64,000 nt of DNA from Epilithonimonas vandammei (lineage in GTDB: Bacteria > Bacteroidota > Bacteroidia > Flavobacteriales > Weeksellaceae): positions 2,976,001 through 3,040,000 of the forward strand of contig NZ_CP034161.1 in assembly GCF_003860525.1 (NCBI RefSeq), in the 5' to 3' direction. The notes below the pieces were generated by a model, which worked only from the letters and a program-made list of their open reading frames with translations, was not told where the DNA came from and did no database searches. This document shows positions 15,224-24,147 of this stretch, piece by piece (position 1 is the first letter of the stretch; each line of letters starts with the position of its first letter). Both the position numbers and the translations under genes were made by a program.

Positions 15224-16123
15224 TTAAAATTTTAGGTGCATATCGTCAATCAAACGGGCTTTGATTAGGTCGGAATTTTCGACCTGCAATGTTTGATGCC
15301 TGCCGCCGTTTTTCTCGAAAATCTCAATCAGCAACACCTTATCATCGGCAATGGTAAACTGGTCTAACAGGAAAACATTTTGTTCGGTCGATTTTCCGGC
15401 AATACCGTCCAATGGCTTGTAAGTTCTCAACGGAGTTAAAGGGCGTTCCTGGACTACGGTGCGTTTGGCTACCTTTTTATCCACGACTTTGAAATTGATA
15501 AAATCAATCTCGAAAGGCACATTGGTACGGTTTCTCAATTCCGTATGGAAATAGTATTTGCCGTTGTGTATGTAAATCCCTTTCAGGATAAACTGAATGC
15601 CGAAACTTTTAGCCCCGATATGCTTTACAATGCGCTTGTCTTTCTTGTAAATGGTTTCCAGTAACAAGCCTGCCAGTGAGGGCGAATTGTTGCCCAGTTC
15701 CTCGAAAAGCACGTCGTTACCGTTGGCTTTATCCACCGCTTTTTGCATTGTGAGCAGGTCGTAGCTCAATGCCTCCGGGTAGGAGCTGTAATACACGTTG
15801 AAGCTGTAAAAACGCCCGTCATTCGTGATAACGGAGAAATTCGTTTCAGGCTCAAAGTCCCTTACTGATGCTTTTACACGCAAAACGTTTTCGGCATCTT
15901 CGGCTTTCCCCGCAATCAGGTATTCGCTGCCCAAATCCACGTAACGAATGGCGGTCGGGAAAATTAGGTGCGACGTTTTATCGTAGGTAACTTCCATACG
16001 GTACGGTTCTATCTTGCCCAATGCAAGCGGTGTTTTTGCAGTTGCACTATCCTGTGCATAAGTTGTTACGGCAAAGCCGAGTATCAGAGCAATAGCCCAA
16101 AAGGTTTTTAAATGATTTTTCAT
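15224..16123 (-). CDS. traN: Conjugative transposon protein TraN (DUF4138)
   Basis: 299 residues with a signal peptide ending TTYAQ (about 23). The domain with 'YDKTSHLIFPTAIRYVDLGSEYLIAGKAEDAENVLRVKA' is characteristic of TraN/DUF4138, considered the Bacteroidota counterpart of VirB9. It is therefore probably periplasmic, in the outer-membrane core complex next to TraM. It lies 24 bp after traM. Confidence 0.9.
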   Translation of the reverse strand: MKNHLKTFWAIALILGFAVTTYAQDSATAKTPLALGKIEPYRMEVTYDKTSHLIFPTAIRYVDLGSEYLIAGKAEDAENVLRVKASVRDFEPETNFSVITNDGRFYSFNVYYSSYPEALSYDLLTMQKAVDKANGNDVLFEELGNNSPSLAGLLLETIYKKDKRIVKHIGAKSFGIQFILKGIYIHNGKYYFHTELRNRTNVPFEIDFINFKVVDKKVAKRTVVQERPLTPLRTYKPLDGIAGKSTEQNVFLLDQFTIADDKVLLIEIFEKNGGRHQTLQVENSDLIKARLIDDMHLKF

Positions 16124-16147
16124 TGTTTTATTTATTTGAGTTCAACA

Positions 16148-17488
16148 TTATTTTTTAGATACAAGGAAGACCTGATAGCCTGCTTTCAGCGTAACCTTTG
16201 GCGTTCTTACTTTCTTGGCGAAATAGCCCGAAATACCCTGTACCACGCCACGGCTAAGGTCAGCCGCCACCTGCTGTCCGGCATTCTGCGTGAGCATTAC
16301 GCTTGTTCCTCCGGTCTGGCTCATATTGCCCGCCATTTCAGTAAGGGCATTCATTTCCGGCGAATACGGAACGTACAAACCTTGTTGCCCGTCCAAATCG
16401 TAAATGGTAATATCTACCGGGATGATGTTGCCCTCCAGTTCTACGGAGGTAACTTTTAATTGCAACCTGCCATTCTGAAATTTTGCATTAGCCGTTACAA
16501 TCGTTCCTTTGGGGATGGTACGCTGCGGAGTTTTAGCAGGCTCTAACAGGCGTAAACGCACACCTGTTTCGCCAACTACCGTTTGGGCTTCGTGTACACA
16601 GGCTTTGATGCTGTTTTTAGGCTGTACCGCCTGTTCAATTGAACCTGCGGTATAAAACCCACGGTTTTTTGTTTGGCTCCAATCGGCTGCAAAGGCACTG
16701 TCCGACGGTTCACGGTACAAGGCTGATACAATGTTCTTTCTTGTTGGTGTGAACGATACAAATTGCTCTTTTTGGTTAGCACCCGCAGCCCCAGTAGTTG
16801 CACCATTGGCAGGAGCAGCATTTCCGGTATTGGCATTTTGCGGAAGATACTTTGCTGCCATTTCATAGGATTTCTCCATTAATTTGAGTTGGTCGTCAAC
16901 GGTGGCCACAGGTGGCACATCTTTTTCCGACAACTTTGCTTTTAGTTCGTCCACTTGCTTACGCAATTCCATTGTTTCCGAATTGTTGTCCTGATAAAAT
17001 GAACCCAACGTGCTTTGTGCATTACGGTAACTGTTCAATACAGAATTTCCGTTTCGTCCCGATTTTCTGCCACCACCCCCAAAGCCGTTGCTTTCTTCAT
17101 CTTCTTCAGGTAAACTTTCTTCATTGTCAGCAGATGCAGTATCTTCAGTATTCCAATAATCAGAAAGCGTGGTCAGTGCATTGCGCTTTTCCTGCTCTTT
17201 GCGTTCGAGCATTTCCTGCTCATACGCCTTGCTTTTATCATCGGGCATCCCTGCTCCGGTAGCCTGCGGTACAGCATCATTCAGCCCGATATTTTCAACT
17301 GCCTTTTTATCTTTAGACGGTTTAAATATGAGGTACATACAGCCGAGAAATACCACGCCCATCAAAAGGAAAATGATTGGCTTTTTGAGCTTATCCTTAT
17401 TGCTCTTTTTATTATCCGGCAGATTTGATGCTCCGTTTTGGTCTTCTCCCTCAACGAGAAAGCTGACCCTTTTTTCATTTTCTTTCAT
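16148..17488 (-). CDS. traM: Conjugative transposon protein TraM
   Basis: 446 residues. A single membrane helix at about 36-53 (PIIFLLMGVVFLGCMYLIF) follows a short cytoplasmic tail. A long low-complexity, acidic and Ala-rich periplasmic linker (about 60-240) precedes the C-terminal VirB10-like domain (IPKGTIVTANAKFQNGRLQLKVTSVELEGNIIPVDITIYDLDGQQGLYVP). It bridges inner and outer membranes in the type IV secretion channel. Its start overlaps the end of traL by 14 bp. Confidence 0.9.
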   Translation of the reverse strand: MKENEKRVSFLVEGEDQNGASNLPDNKKSNKDKLKKPIIFLLMGVVFLGCMYLIFKPSKDKKAVENIGLNDAVPQATGAGMPDDKSKAYEQEMLERKEQEKRNALTTLSDYWNTEDTASADNEESLPEEDEESNGFGGGGRKSGRNGNSVLNSYRNAQSTLGSFYQDNNSETMELRKQVDELKAKLSEKDVPPVATVDDQLKLMEKSYEMAAKYLPQNANTGNAAPANGATTGAAGANQKEQFVSFTPTRKNIVSALYREPSDSAFAADWSQTKNRGFYTAGSIEQAVQPKNSIKACVHEAQTVVGETGVRLRLLEPAKTPQRTIPKGTIVTANAKFQNGRLQLKVTSVELEGNIIPVDITIYDLDGQQGLYVPYSPEMNALTEMAGNMSQTGGTSVMLTQNAGQQVAADLSRGVVQGISGYFAKKVRTPKVTLKAGYQVFLVSKK

Positions 17489-17759
17489 AAATCTGATTTT
17501 TTAAAATTGTTGATACACTATCCTGCAACCTTGCAGGGTTTTTACTTTTAAGGACAGGGTTTTCGATATGCTCTATGACCATACCGTTACCGGACTTTGA
17601 GGTATCGTACATCACTTTGCCAATGACCGCTACGGTAAGCAGCAGATAACCCACAAAGAAGTACAGCGTATATTGGTGCTGTTTGCGCAAGGGCAACGCC
17701 CGCCAACGTTCGTCCAGCTTGTCAAAGTACCTGTCCATATTTGCTCTTAATTTTTTCAT
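17475..17759 (-). CDS. traL: TraL-type protein (DUF3989)
   Basis: 94 residues with one membrane helix at about 31-50 (LYFFVGYLLLTVAVIGKVMY) between a basic N-terminus and a soluble C-terminus. Size and position before traM fit the DUF3989 TraL proteins of Bacteroidota ICEs. It overlaps traM, indicating coupled translation. Likely an inner-membrane component of the transfer machine. Confidence 0.75.
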   Translation of the reverse strand: MKKLRANMDRYFDKLDERWRALPLRKQHQYTLYFFVGYLLLTVAVIGKVMYDTSKSGNGMVIEHIENPVLKSKNPARLQDSVSTILKNQIYERK

Positions 17760-17777
17760 AGCCTTACTATTTCTGTG

Positions 17778-18206
17778 TTACAGCTTGAAACGCTTAGGAC
17801 TTTTACCCGCCTGTTGCTTCGGCGCATCGTTAACCAGTGCGACCGCTTCCGTTAATTTGGGTGCGGACATTACGGACAGGTTTGCCAGTTCCGATTTTTT
17901 GAGTAATTGCCCAAAGCCGTCTTTCTTCGCTACCTCCATACGGCTCAATGAGAATTTGCCATTCAGGTACTTTACCCACATACTGCATTCTACACGGGGC
18001 TTGTCATCGCCCGACCATTGCAGGTAGCCTGTCAGCAGTAAGTCCTGCTTAGGCAAAGTATCTGCCCCTTTTTGGCAGCTTTCGAGGTATTCGCTGATAC
18101 TGTCTTTCAGCTTTCCGGCATACGAACCCTGCGTATGGAAATACCCATTATATCCTTTATCGGTAAGGATTTTTGCGAACGTGCTTAAATCTGATAATGC
18201 TTCCAT
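17778..18206 (-). CDS. Extra protein inside the tra operon, unknown function
   Basis: 142 residues, soluble, no signal peptide. It opens with 'MEALSDLSTFAKILTDKGYNGYFHTQGSYAGKLKDSISEYLESC' and ends with a basic tail (KQQAGKSPKRFKL). It lies between traK and traL with gaps of 12 and 18 bp, so it is fully integrated in the operon. It has no counterpart I can name in the classical CTnDOT traA-Q list. A role as transfer accessory protein or effector is inference only. Confidence 0.65.
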   Translation of the reverse strand: MEALSDLSTFAKILTDKGYNGYFHTQGSYAGKLKDSISEYLESCQKGADTLPKQDLLLTGYLQWSGDDKPRVECSMWVKYLNGKFSLSRMEVAKKDGFGQLLKKSELANLSVMSAPKLTEAVALVNDAPKQQAGKSPKRFKL

Positions 18207-18218
18207 AAGATTGTTTTT

Positions 18219-18842
18219 TTAGCGTTCGATAACCTCTATATCCTTATTTTCCACGACTGCAAATTTTTCAATATTGAAGCCCTGCGGATTGTTGTCGGAA
18301 CGAACGGAGTTGACGAGATAGCAGGAAGTAATCAAGTTGCGCCTGGTTACGTTGCTTGACCGGATAATGAACTGTTTGGCATAGGTACGCACTGCATACG
18401 GGTAGTTGTCGAAGTTGCACACGACACTATCCACCTCTATGCGTTGCTGTACGTTCCCCGAAATGATACGGCTGTAATAACCCTTTTCCGACAAGTCTTT
18501 GTAGTAATCAAAAGCACTTTTATCGGCAAGGTTGAACGCACGTTTCATATTGCTTTCAATAGCGTTCTTGTCGGGTGCAAGCGTAAAGAACAGTTCGTGA
18601 AATCTCCTGACGTGTTCCCTTGCTTCAACCGGGCGGTTGATGCTCGCATCCTGCGACAAGGCAAGCATCAGGGATTTGCCGTTATCCAGTACATAGATTT
18701 TTTGGCGTTGTTCTTCTGCAAAGCGGTAGGAACGCCATACGGCGTAACCTACCACGCTAATGCAGAGAACCGCAAACACAATGGCATATAATCTTATCTG
18801 CCTAAAGCTGTTTTCGATATTTCTTAGCGTTTTAAATTCCAT
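18219..18842 (-). CDS. traK: Conjugative transposon protein TraK
   Basis: 207 residues. A membrane helix at about 15-34 (LYAIVFAVLCISVVGYAVW) is followed by a periplasmic domain with 'FHELFFTLAPDKNAIESNMKRAFNLADKSAFDYYKDLSEKGYYSRIISGNVQQRI'. This matches TraK, the VirB8-like nucleation factor of Bacteroidota conjugation systems. It follows traJ by 19 bp. Confidence 0.9.
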   Translation of the reverse strand: MEFKTLRNIENSFRQIRLYAIVFAVLCISVVGYAVWRSYRFAEEQRQKIYVLDNGKSLMLALSQDASINRPVEAREHVRRFHELFFTLAPDKNAIESNMKRAFNLADKSAFDYYKDLSEKGYYSRIISGNVQQRIEVDSVVCNFDNYPYAVRTYAKQFIIRSSNVTRRNLITSCYLVNSVRSDNNPQGFNIEKFAVVENKDIEVIER

Positions 18843-18861
18843 TTTTTAGAATGATTAATGA

Positions 18862-19857
18862 TTATTTATTCATCAGTTTACCGCCGATGTTTCCAACTGT
18901 TGAGCCTGCGCCTGCTCCGGCGATGTTTCCGGCTTTCATTGCTGTGGAGTTTACATTGCGGGTAAAGTTTCCTGCGCCTCCGGCTTGGATTACCCAACCT
19001 GTTACTGTCGGGATAGTAAAGTACCCGATGATGCCGATAATCATAAAAATGATGTACACGGTATTGCTCGTATCAGGTATATAGGTGGGGTCGGCAAGCA
19101 TTGCTATATCCCTTTCTAAAATGAGGGATTGTATTCTTGCCAACATTGAGCTGAACAAGTCCGAAACGGGAAGCCACAGGTAAACGCTGACGTACCTCGT
19201 GAGCCATTGCGTGAGCGTGGACTGAAAGCCATCCCATACGGAAATAGCAAAGGCTATTGGTCCGAGTATAGAGAGGACTATCAAGAAAAACGTTCGTATG
19301 GTATCAATAACTAAAGCCGCCGCCTGAAAGAGTATTTCCAATAAATTGCGAAACCAATCCTTTATTGCTTTCTCTATCTTGTAGGCTTGCCTGTCCATAT
19401 ACATTCCTGCCATTGTACCAACGTCCGATGGCGACCAGCCCAATTCATCCAGCTTTTTATCAAACTCTTCGTCTGATGCCATATAGGCGGTTTCGGGATT
19501 TCTGACCATTGCTTCGTATTCTAATTGGTCTTTCTGCTGTTGCAGCTTGTTCAGGTCAAGCACCTGGTCTTCGAGTATTTGGTGGGTTCCTATCACCACC
19601 GGGCTTAGTACCGCATTGATGGTTCCCAATACGATGGTCGGGAAGAACATAATACAAAGCCCCAAAGCGAACGGGCGCAGCAAAGGGAACATATCAATAG
19701 GTTCGGCACGGCTTAAAGCCTGCCAAACCTTTAATGCCACATAGAACAATGCTCCCAATCCCGCCAAACCCTTAGCTACTGCCGCCATATCGCCTGCAAG
19801 CGGCATCATATCATCATAAAGCGACCGCAGGAGTTCGTGAAGATTATCCCATTCCAT
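18862..19857 (-). CDS. traJ: Conjugative transposon protein TraJ (VirB6-like)
   Basis: 331 residues with several hydrophobic segments, including a pair near 30-90 (ALFYVALKVWQ; FALGLCIMFFPTIVLGTINAV) and three in the C-terminal half (AALVIDTIRTFFLIVLSILGPIAFAI; YIIFMIIGIIGYFTIPTVTGWVI), then a Gly-rich tail. This polytopic protein would form part of the inner-membrane channel. It starts 3 bp after the traI stop in transcription order. Confidence 0.9.
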   Translation of the reverse strand: MEWDNLHELLRSLYDDMMPLAGDMAAVAKGLAGLGALFYVALKVWQALSRAEPIDMFPLLRPFALGLCIMFFPTIVLGTINAVLSPVVIGTHQILEDQVLDLNKLQQQKDQLEYEAMVRNPETAYMASDEEFDKKLDELGWSPSDVGTMAGMYMDRQAYKIEKAIKDWFRNLLEILFQAAALVIDTIRTFFLIVLSILGPIAFAISVWDGFQSTLTQWLTRYVSVYLWLPVSDLFSSMLARIQSLILERDIAMLADPTYIPDTSNTVYIIFMIIGIIGYFTIPTVTGWVIQAGGAGNFTRNVNSTAMKAGNIAGAGAGSTVGNIGGKLMNK

Positions 19858-19860
19858 AGT

Positions 19861-20493
19861 TTACCAGTATTTTTGGTTAGCAGTTCCGTAGAGTTCAAGC
19901 ACTCTTTGGGCATCGTTTTTCTTTTTCGCTCTTAGGTAGCTTACAGAAATGTTCTTATTGGTATAGTAGCGTACAAGGCTGTGGTAATCCTTAACTTCTT
20001 TGTACACACGGTCGATAATATCCATACGCTCTTTGTCATTCAGCGAAAGGTCTGTGGCGGTTATAATCTGCTTCAATTCTTTCAGCAGTTCGGTACTTTC
20101 ATTGAGCAGTGCCGAATAACCGTTACCGATAGCGACCAATTCCTGTGGGGTAAAATTTGGGTCGTTCATCATCTTACCAAAATTCTGCACGTACATTTCG
20201 GACACATCGCCTACCAACAATACAGTTTGTTGCACCTTACGGGCATCTTTCACAAGGTTGTTGATAGCCTTCAGCTTGTCATAATATTCCTTGCCCTGGT
20301 CGTACACTTTCTTCACTTCGTTGAAGTTCTTTATCACATTGCTCACGGTCGAAGAAGTCTGTATGATTTCGTTCGCAGAGTTGATAATCCCTGAAGCCAA
20401 ATTTGCGGGGTCGGTTACCACCCACTGGGCTTTTGCTGACGGTGCTACGGCGAGCATCAGTGCCGTACACACCAGATACAATACTTTTTTCAT
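19861..20493 (-). CDS. traI: TraI-type protein (DUF4141)
   Basis: 210 residues. A signal peptide ends near PSAKAQ (about 22). The mature part is coiled-coil-rich (IINSANEIIQTSSTVSNVIKNFNEVKKVYDQGKEYYDKLKAINNLVKDARKVQQTV), like VirB5/TrbJ-family proteins and DUF4141. It is probably exported, associated with pilus assembly or the periplasmic channel. It lies between the traG ATPase (26 bp) and traJ. Confidence 0.85.
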   Translation of the reverse strand: MKKVLYLVCTALMLAVAPSAKAQWVVTDPANLASGIINSANEIIQTSSTVSNVIKNFNEVKKVYDQGKEYYDKLKAINNLVKDARKVQQTVLLVGDVSEMYVQNFGKMMNDPNFTPQELVAIGNGYSALLNESTELLKELKQIITATDLSLNDKERMDIIDRVYKEVKDYHSLVRYYTNKNISVSYLRAKKKNDAQRVLELYGTANQKYW

Positions 20494-20519
20494 TGTTCTG
20501 AATTTTAAAATGTTAATGA

Positions 20520-23024
20520 CTATTGATTTGCTTTGTCCCGCCTTTGCATTGCGATATGTTTAATGGCGAGTTCTACATTACCGTCCAATTCGGAAGCAAG
20601 CTGCATTACTTCCATTTTTTCGGTTTCTTCGGTCGTGTAAGCGAGGTATTCCTCCAAACTAACTTCGGTGGCATAGACTGCCGAGTGCGTACCACCTAAG
20701 CCAATCCAAACCTCTTTGTAAAGTCGGCTCGCATCGTTGTTCATATTGATGGAAAGTACCTGCCCTTTCTCTTTGTCCGTAAGTCCGAGCATCGCCTGTA
20801 TGTCATCAAACTTGTTCATATACTTGCGTTGGTCAAGCAGGATTTTACAGTCGGAGTTATTGATGATACTTTCTTTCACAATGGGCGACTGGATGATGTC
20901 GTCAACCTCTTGTGTTACTACAATCGCTTCCCCGAAGAATTTGCGGACGGTCTTAAACAAATACTTGATGTATTCCGCCATTCCCTCTTTCGCTATCGCT
21001 TTCCAAGCCTCTTCAATCAGGATGAGCTTACGAATACCTTTCAGTCGGCGCATCTTATTGATGAACACCTCCATAATGATAATCGTGACTATGGGAAAGA
21101 GGATTTTGTGGTCTTTAATCGCATCAATCTCAAACACGATAAAGCGTTTGGATAAGAGGTCTAACTGCTTGTTGGAGTTCAGCAGGTAATCGTATTCCCC
21201 GCCTTTGTAATAGGGTTCGAGTACGTTCAGGAAGTTGGCAATATCAAAGTCCTTTTCCCTGACCTGCTTTTCTTCCAGTACCTTGCGGTAGTCGCCTTTT
21301 ACATACTCATAGAAACCGTTGAATGACGGGTAAACATCTTCCGTTTTGATACGCTCGATATAACCGCTTACTGCATTGGAAAGGGCAACTTCTTCCGAAC
21401 GGGTTGGCGGCTCATCATCACGTTTCCATAAAGTCAGTATCAAAGTCTTGATACTTTCCCTTTTCTCAATGTCGAACACGCCATCATCGGTATAGAAAGG
21501 GTTAAAGGCAATCGGGTTATCTTCGGTATAAGTGAAGTAAACACCGTCTTCGCCTTTGGTCTTTCCTTTGATGAGTTCGCATAAGCCCTGATAAGAGTTA
21601 CCCGTATCTACCAACAGTACGTGTGCGCCCTGTTCGTAATACTGCCGTACCATATGGTTAGTGAAGAATGATTTACCACTGCCGGAGGGACCAAGTATGA
21701 ACTTGTTCCGGTTCGTGATGATACCACGCTTCATAGGCAGGTCGGAAATATCCAAATGGATAGGTTTTCCTGTAAGCCTGTCAGCCATCTTGATACCGAA
21801 CGGCGAGGGCGAATTGTGGTAGTTGGTTTCTTCCGTAAAGAAGCACAATGCAGGCTCAATGAACGTGTAAAAACTTTCTTCGCTCGGAAAGTCGCCTGCA
21901 TTGCCCGGCATTCCTGCCCAGTACAAGGTAGCCACATCCGTAGTGTTGTGCCGGGGTTTACACTCCATCAGTGCCAATGCACTACCGCAATCGTTCTTTA
22001 GCTGTTTCAGTTCCGCAGGGTCTTCCGACCACGCCATAATGTTGAAGTGCGCACGGATGGAGGACAGCCCGAAGCTGTGGGCTTCGTTCAGGTACTTTTC
22101 TATCCACTCTTTGTTGATTTGATTGGCACGGCTGTACCTTGCCAGTGAGTGCATATTCCGTGCGGACTTCTCGAACTTTTGAAGGTTGTCTTCGCTGTTA
22201 TCCAAAAAAATGTACTGGTTGTAGATGTGGTTGCAGCTTAACAGCAAACCCACAGGTGCAGCGAATGACAGGCGACAGTCGCTACGGTCGGTTGATAGCT
22301 TTTCAAAACGGGTATCTGCTGATACTGTTCCGGGCAGGTCGTCCGTATCGGAAAGCGTGTGCAGGCTTAACCTTTTGTTGCCGATGCGTACCTCTTCGTT
22401 TCCGAGTGCGATGTCCTGCATTGGTGTTGCGGCTCCCTTCGATAACGTGAGGTACTGTTCCAGTAATCCCTGTGTATTGTCCGTTCCGATAATGTCCTCT
22501 TCGGTCAAACGTTGCAGGCTTACAAAACCGCTATCGTTTACGATACGTTCAAACTGGGCGACCGCCTCCATAAAGCGGTGTATCGTTTCCTTGTTCCTGA
22601 TTTCCTTTGGTATCAGCGTACCTTTGCAAAGCGAACTGAAGTTGCTTTGCATCCGTATTCTTTCCTTAGTGGTCTTCGTAAGGAACAGGTAGCAATAATG
22701 GTTCAGGAACGGTCGCTCGTTGAAATGGCGTTGATAAGACTTTGATAAAAAGCTCTGGTCTTCCTTTGCCAAATCGGGCGCATAGCTTTCCTTGATGTAC
22801 CAATCCTGTTTGTGAATGACCGTAAAATCAGGCAGGGTTTTAATCGCTTTATGCCAGGCGGAATGTATGGCTTCGTATTCCGCAGAAGCGACTGTGAACA
22901 GTTCCGGCAAACGCACTTCAAAGCAAGCGGTAATGTCCGCATCTTTGGATAAGATGCAGTTGTTCTCTACTGCCAGCAACGGAAATTTGTTTTCCAGTGT
23001 GGTGGTCTTTGCTACATTTCTCAT
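20520..23024 (-). CDS. traG: Conjugative transposon ATPase TraG (VirB4-like)
   Basis: 834 residues, standard length. Walker A 'ILGPSGSGKSFFTNHMVRQYY', Walker B 'RKLILIEEAWKAIAKEGMAEYIKYLFKTVRKFFGEAIVVTQEVDDI', and the N-terminal VirB4-specific domain are all present. It energises assembly of the type IV secretion machine at the inner membrane. It starts 4 bp inside the end of traF (ATGA-type overlap) and is followed by traI. Confidence 0.95.
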   Translation of the reverse strand: MRNVAKTTTLENKFPLLAVENNCILSKDADITACFEVRLPELFTVASAEYEAIHSAWHKAIKTLPDFTVIHKQDWYIKESYAPDLAKEDQSFLSKSYQRHFNERPFLNHYCYLFLTKTTKERIRMQSNFSSLCKGTLIPKEIRNKETIHRFMEAVAQFERIVNDSGFVSLQRLTEEDIIGTDNTQGLLEQYLTLSKGAATPMQDIALGNEEVRIGNKRLSLHTLSDTDDLPGTVSADTRFEKLSTDRSDCRLSFAAPVGLLLSCNHIYNQYIFLDNSEDNLQKFEKSARNMHSLARYSRANQINKEWIEKYLNEAHSFGLSSIRAHFNIMAWSEDPAELKQLKNDCGSALALMECKPRHNTTDVATLYWAGMPGNAGDFPSEESFYTFIEPALCFFTEETNYHNSPSPFGIKMADRLTGKPIHLDISDLPMKRGIITNRNKFILGPSGSGKSFFTNHMVRQYYEQGAHVLLVDTGNSYQGLCELIKGKTKGEDGVYFTYTEDNPIAFNPFYTDDGVFDIEKRESIKTLILTLWKRDDEPPTRSEEVALSNAVSGYIERIKTEDVYPSFNGFYEYVKGDYRKVLEEKQVREKDFDIANFLNVLEPYYKGGEYDYLLNSNKQLDLLSKRFIVFEIDAIKDHKILFPIVTIIIMEVFINKMRRLKGIRKLILIEEAWKAIAKEGMAEYIKYLFKTVRKFFGEAIVVTQEVDDIIQSPIVKESIINNSDCKILLDQRKYMNKFDDIQAMLGLTDKEKGQVLSINMNNDASRLYKEVWIGLGGTHSAVYATEVSLEEYLAYTTEETEKMEVMQLASELDGNVELAIKHIAMQRRDKANQ

Positions 23025-23350
23025 ACGGCATTCTGTTTAGGTGTGAATTTTAAATAGCGGTGTACAGGCTTGCGGCAGATGATGTAGCGGGGATGCCTTT
23101 TATTGCCTGCAATTTTCATCAGCCCGTGTTCGCCGTACTTCCTGTTCAGCGAAAAGGTCTGCCATACGATGAGCGAAGCACCGCCTGCTCCGAGGAACAG
23201 GCAGATGTAAGAGTTTACGCCTGCCATATACAGTATCATCACGAGGATAAGCATACCGAGCAGCCCACCTGCGAAAATGAACAGGTATTGTGCCTTTAGC
23301 CCTTTAAATTCCACCGTTCTTCCGATGCCTTTATTGATATTGTAATTCAT
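23021..23350 (-). CDS. traF: Conjugal transfer protein TraF (DUF4133)
   Basis: 109 residues from the ATG at 23350; the open frame extends to 23413 but this would overlap traE deeply and adds Cys-rich residues not typical of the family. The start MNYNINKGIGRTVEFKGLKAQYLFIFAGGL and two membrane helices (about 24-42 and 49-65) match DUF4133, the VirB3-like component. It overlaps traG by 4 bp. Confidence 0.88.
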   Translation of the reverse strand: MNYNINKGIGRTVEFKGLKAQYLFIFAGGLLGMLILVMILYMAGVNSYICLFLGAGGASLIVWQTFSLNRKYGEHGLMKIAGNKRHPRYIICRKPVHRYLKFTPKQNAV

Positions 23351-23361
23351 AAGGCAAAGGA

Positions 23362-23667
23362 TTAAAGGAAGAATGAGCGCAGGATGGTAGCCGCAACAAT
23401 TAAGAAGATACACGCACCAAACCAGCTTGCCGCAGTCTTGCTCGTGTCGGGGTCGCCCGAACTGAACTTGTTGTACACCTTAACACCTCCGATTAACCCA
23501 ACGACCGCACCGATGGCGTAAATTAATTGGGTAGCGGGGTCGAAATAAGAGGTTACCATTTGGGTAGCCTCGTTGATACCTGCCGAGCCGTTTCCCTGTG
23601 CGAACGCACCAATTCCCGACAGCATTGCCACGGCTGCCAGTAAAACTTTTTTTCTCTGTTTTTCCAT
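23362..23667 (-). CDS. traE: Conjugal transfer protein TraE (DUF4134, VirB2-like)
   Basis: 101 residues. Signal peptide (VLLAAVAMLSGIGAFAQ), then 'GINEATQMVTSYFDPATQLIYAIGAVVGLIGGVKVYNKFSSGDPDTSKTAASWFGACIFLIVAATILRSFFL' with two membrane helices, typical of DUF4134 and pilin-like TraE. It is the first gene of the traE-Q operon here, because an ABC-3C cassette separates it from traD. It has its own array promoter (23723-23798). Confidence 0.9.
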   Translation of the reverse strand: MEKQRKKVLLAAVAMLSGIGAFAQGNGSAGINEATQMVTSYFDPATQLIYAIGAVVGLIGGVKVYNKFSSGDPDTSKTAASWFGACIFLIVAATILRSFFL

Positions 23668-23722
23668 AATTGAAACACATTAATTTGTTACTGTTTATCC
23701 CGCACCTTGCGAGCTTTCGGGA

Positions 23723-23798
23723 CAAATGTCTTGTGGAAAAAGAGGCATTATAAGAAAGTGGCAGTCAAAGGAAGTGTTTGGCTGTGAGTGGCTTTGTT
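23723..23798 (-). promoter_or_regulatory. Array promoter B (traE-traQ operon)
   Basis: Four 10-bp units at 23759-23798: TGGCAGTCAA, AGGAAGTGTT, TGGCTGTGAG, TGGCTTTGTT. Reading toward traE, 28 bp separate the array from GACATTTG (23723-23730), a near match to TAnnTTTG. The predicted transcript starts near 23718 and has a leader of about 50 nt. There is no TTG at -33. Confidence 0.75.
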
Positions 23799-23856
23799 GG
23801 TGGGGACTTCCAGAACGGAAGTACAAATGATGGGAGGCTTTTATTGCAATTTACAG

Positions 23857-23887
23857 TTGGTTCAATGCAACTTTTAAATTACATTTG
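23857..23887 (+). promoter_or_regulatory. Constitutive-type promoter of the XRE/ABC-3C operon
   Basis: TTG at 23857-23859 and TACATTTG at 23880-23887 are separated by 20 bp, a complete match to the Bacteroidota -33/-7 pattern. It lies 37 bp upstream of the XRE start codon and points away from traE. Confidence 0.65.
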
Positions 23888-23924
23888 TACATTCATAATA
23901 AAGTCAATTTTAATCCTTTTTGAG

Positions 23925-24140
23925 ATGAAAATATCAGGCAGACATATTGGAGAAATGCTGAAGGAAGCCAGAGAACAAAGACAGCTAACTCAAGAACAAT
24001 TAGCCCAAAAAGTGGGTAAGAAAAGGAGTTACATTTCTAAGGTCGAAACTGATTATGGCAATAATATCAAACTTCAAACCCTTAAAGAGATAGTAGAAAA
24101 GGGATTTGACGGTACGGTTAAAATTAATTTGGAACTCTGA
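23925..24140 (+). CDS. XRE-family helix-turn-helix regulator
   Basis: 71 residues from the ATG at 23925 (MKISGRHIGEMLKEAREQRQLTQEQLAQKVGKKRSYISKVETDYGNNIKLQTLKEIVEKGF). The frame is open upstream, but that part covers the promoter. It is almost entirely a single Cro/C1-type HTH. As first gene of a plus-strand cassette, 7 bp before the ABC-3C effector gene, it most likely controls the cassette by autoregulation. Confidence 0.85.
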   Translation: MKISGRHIGEMLKEAREQRQLTQEQLAQKVGKKRSYISKVETDYGNNIKLQTLKEIVEKGFDGTVKINLEL

Positions 24141-24147
24141 TTTGTAT

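Noticed and set aside
24106..24147. TTG start for the ABC-3C effector overlapping the XRE gene
   Set aside because: The ATG at 24148 lies 7 bp after the XRE stop and gives a plausible N-terminus.
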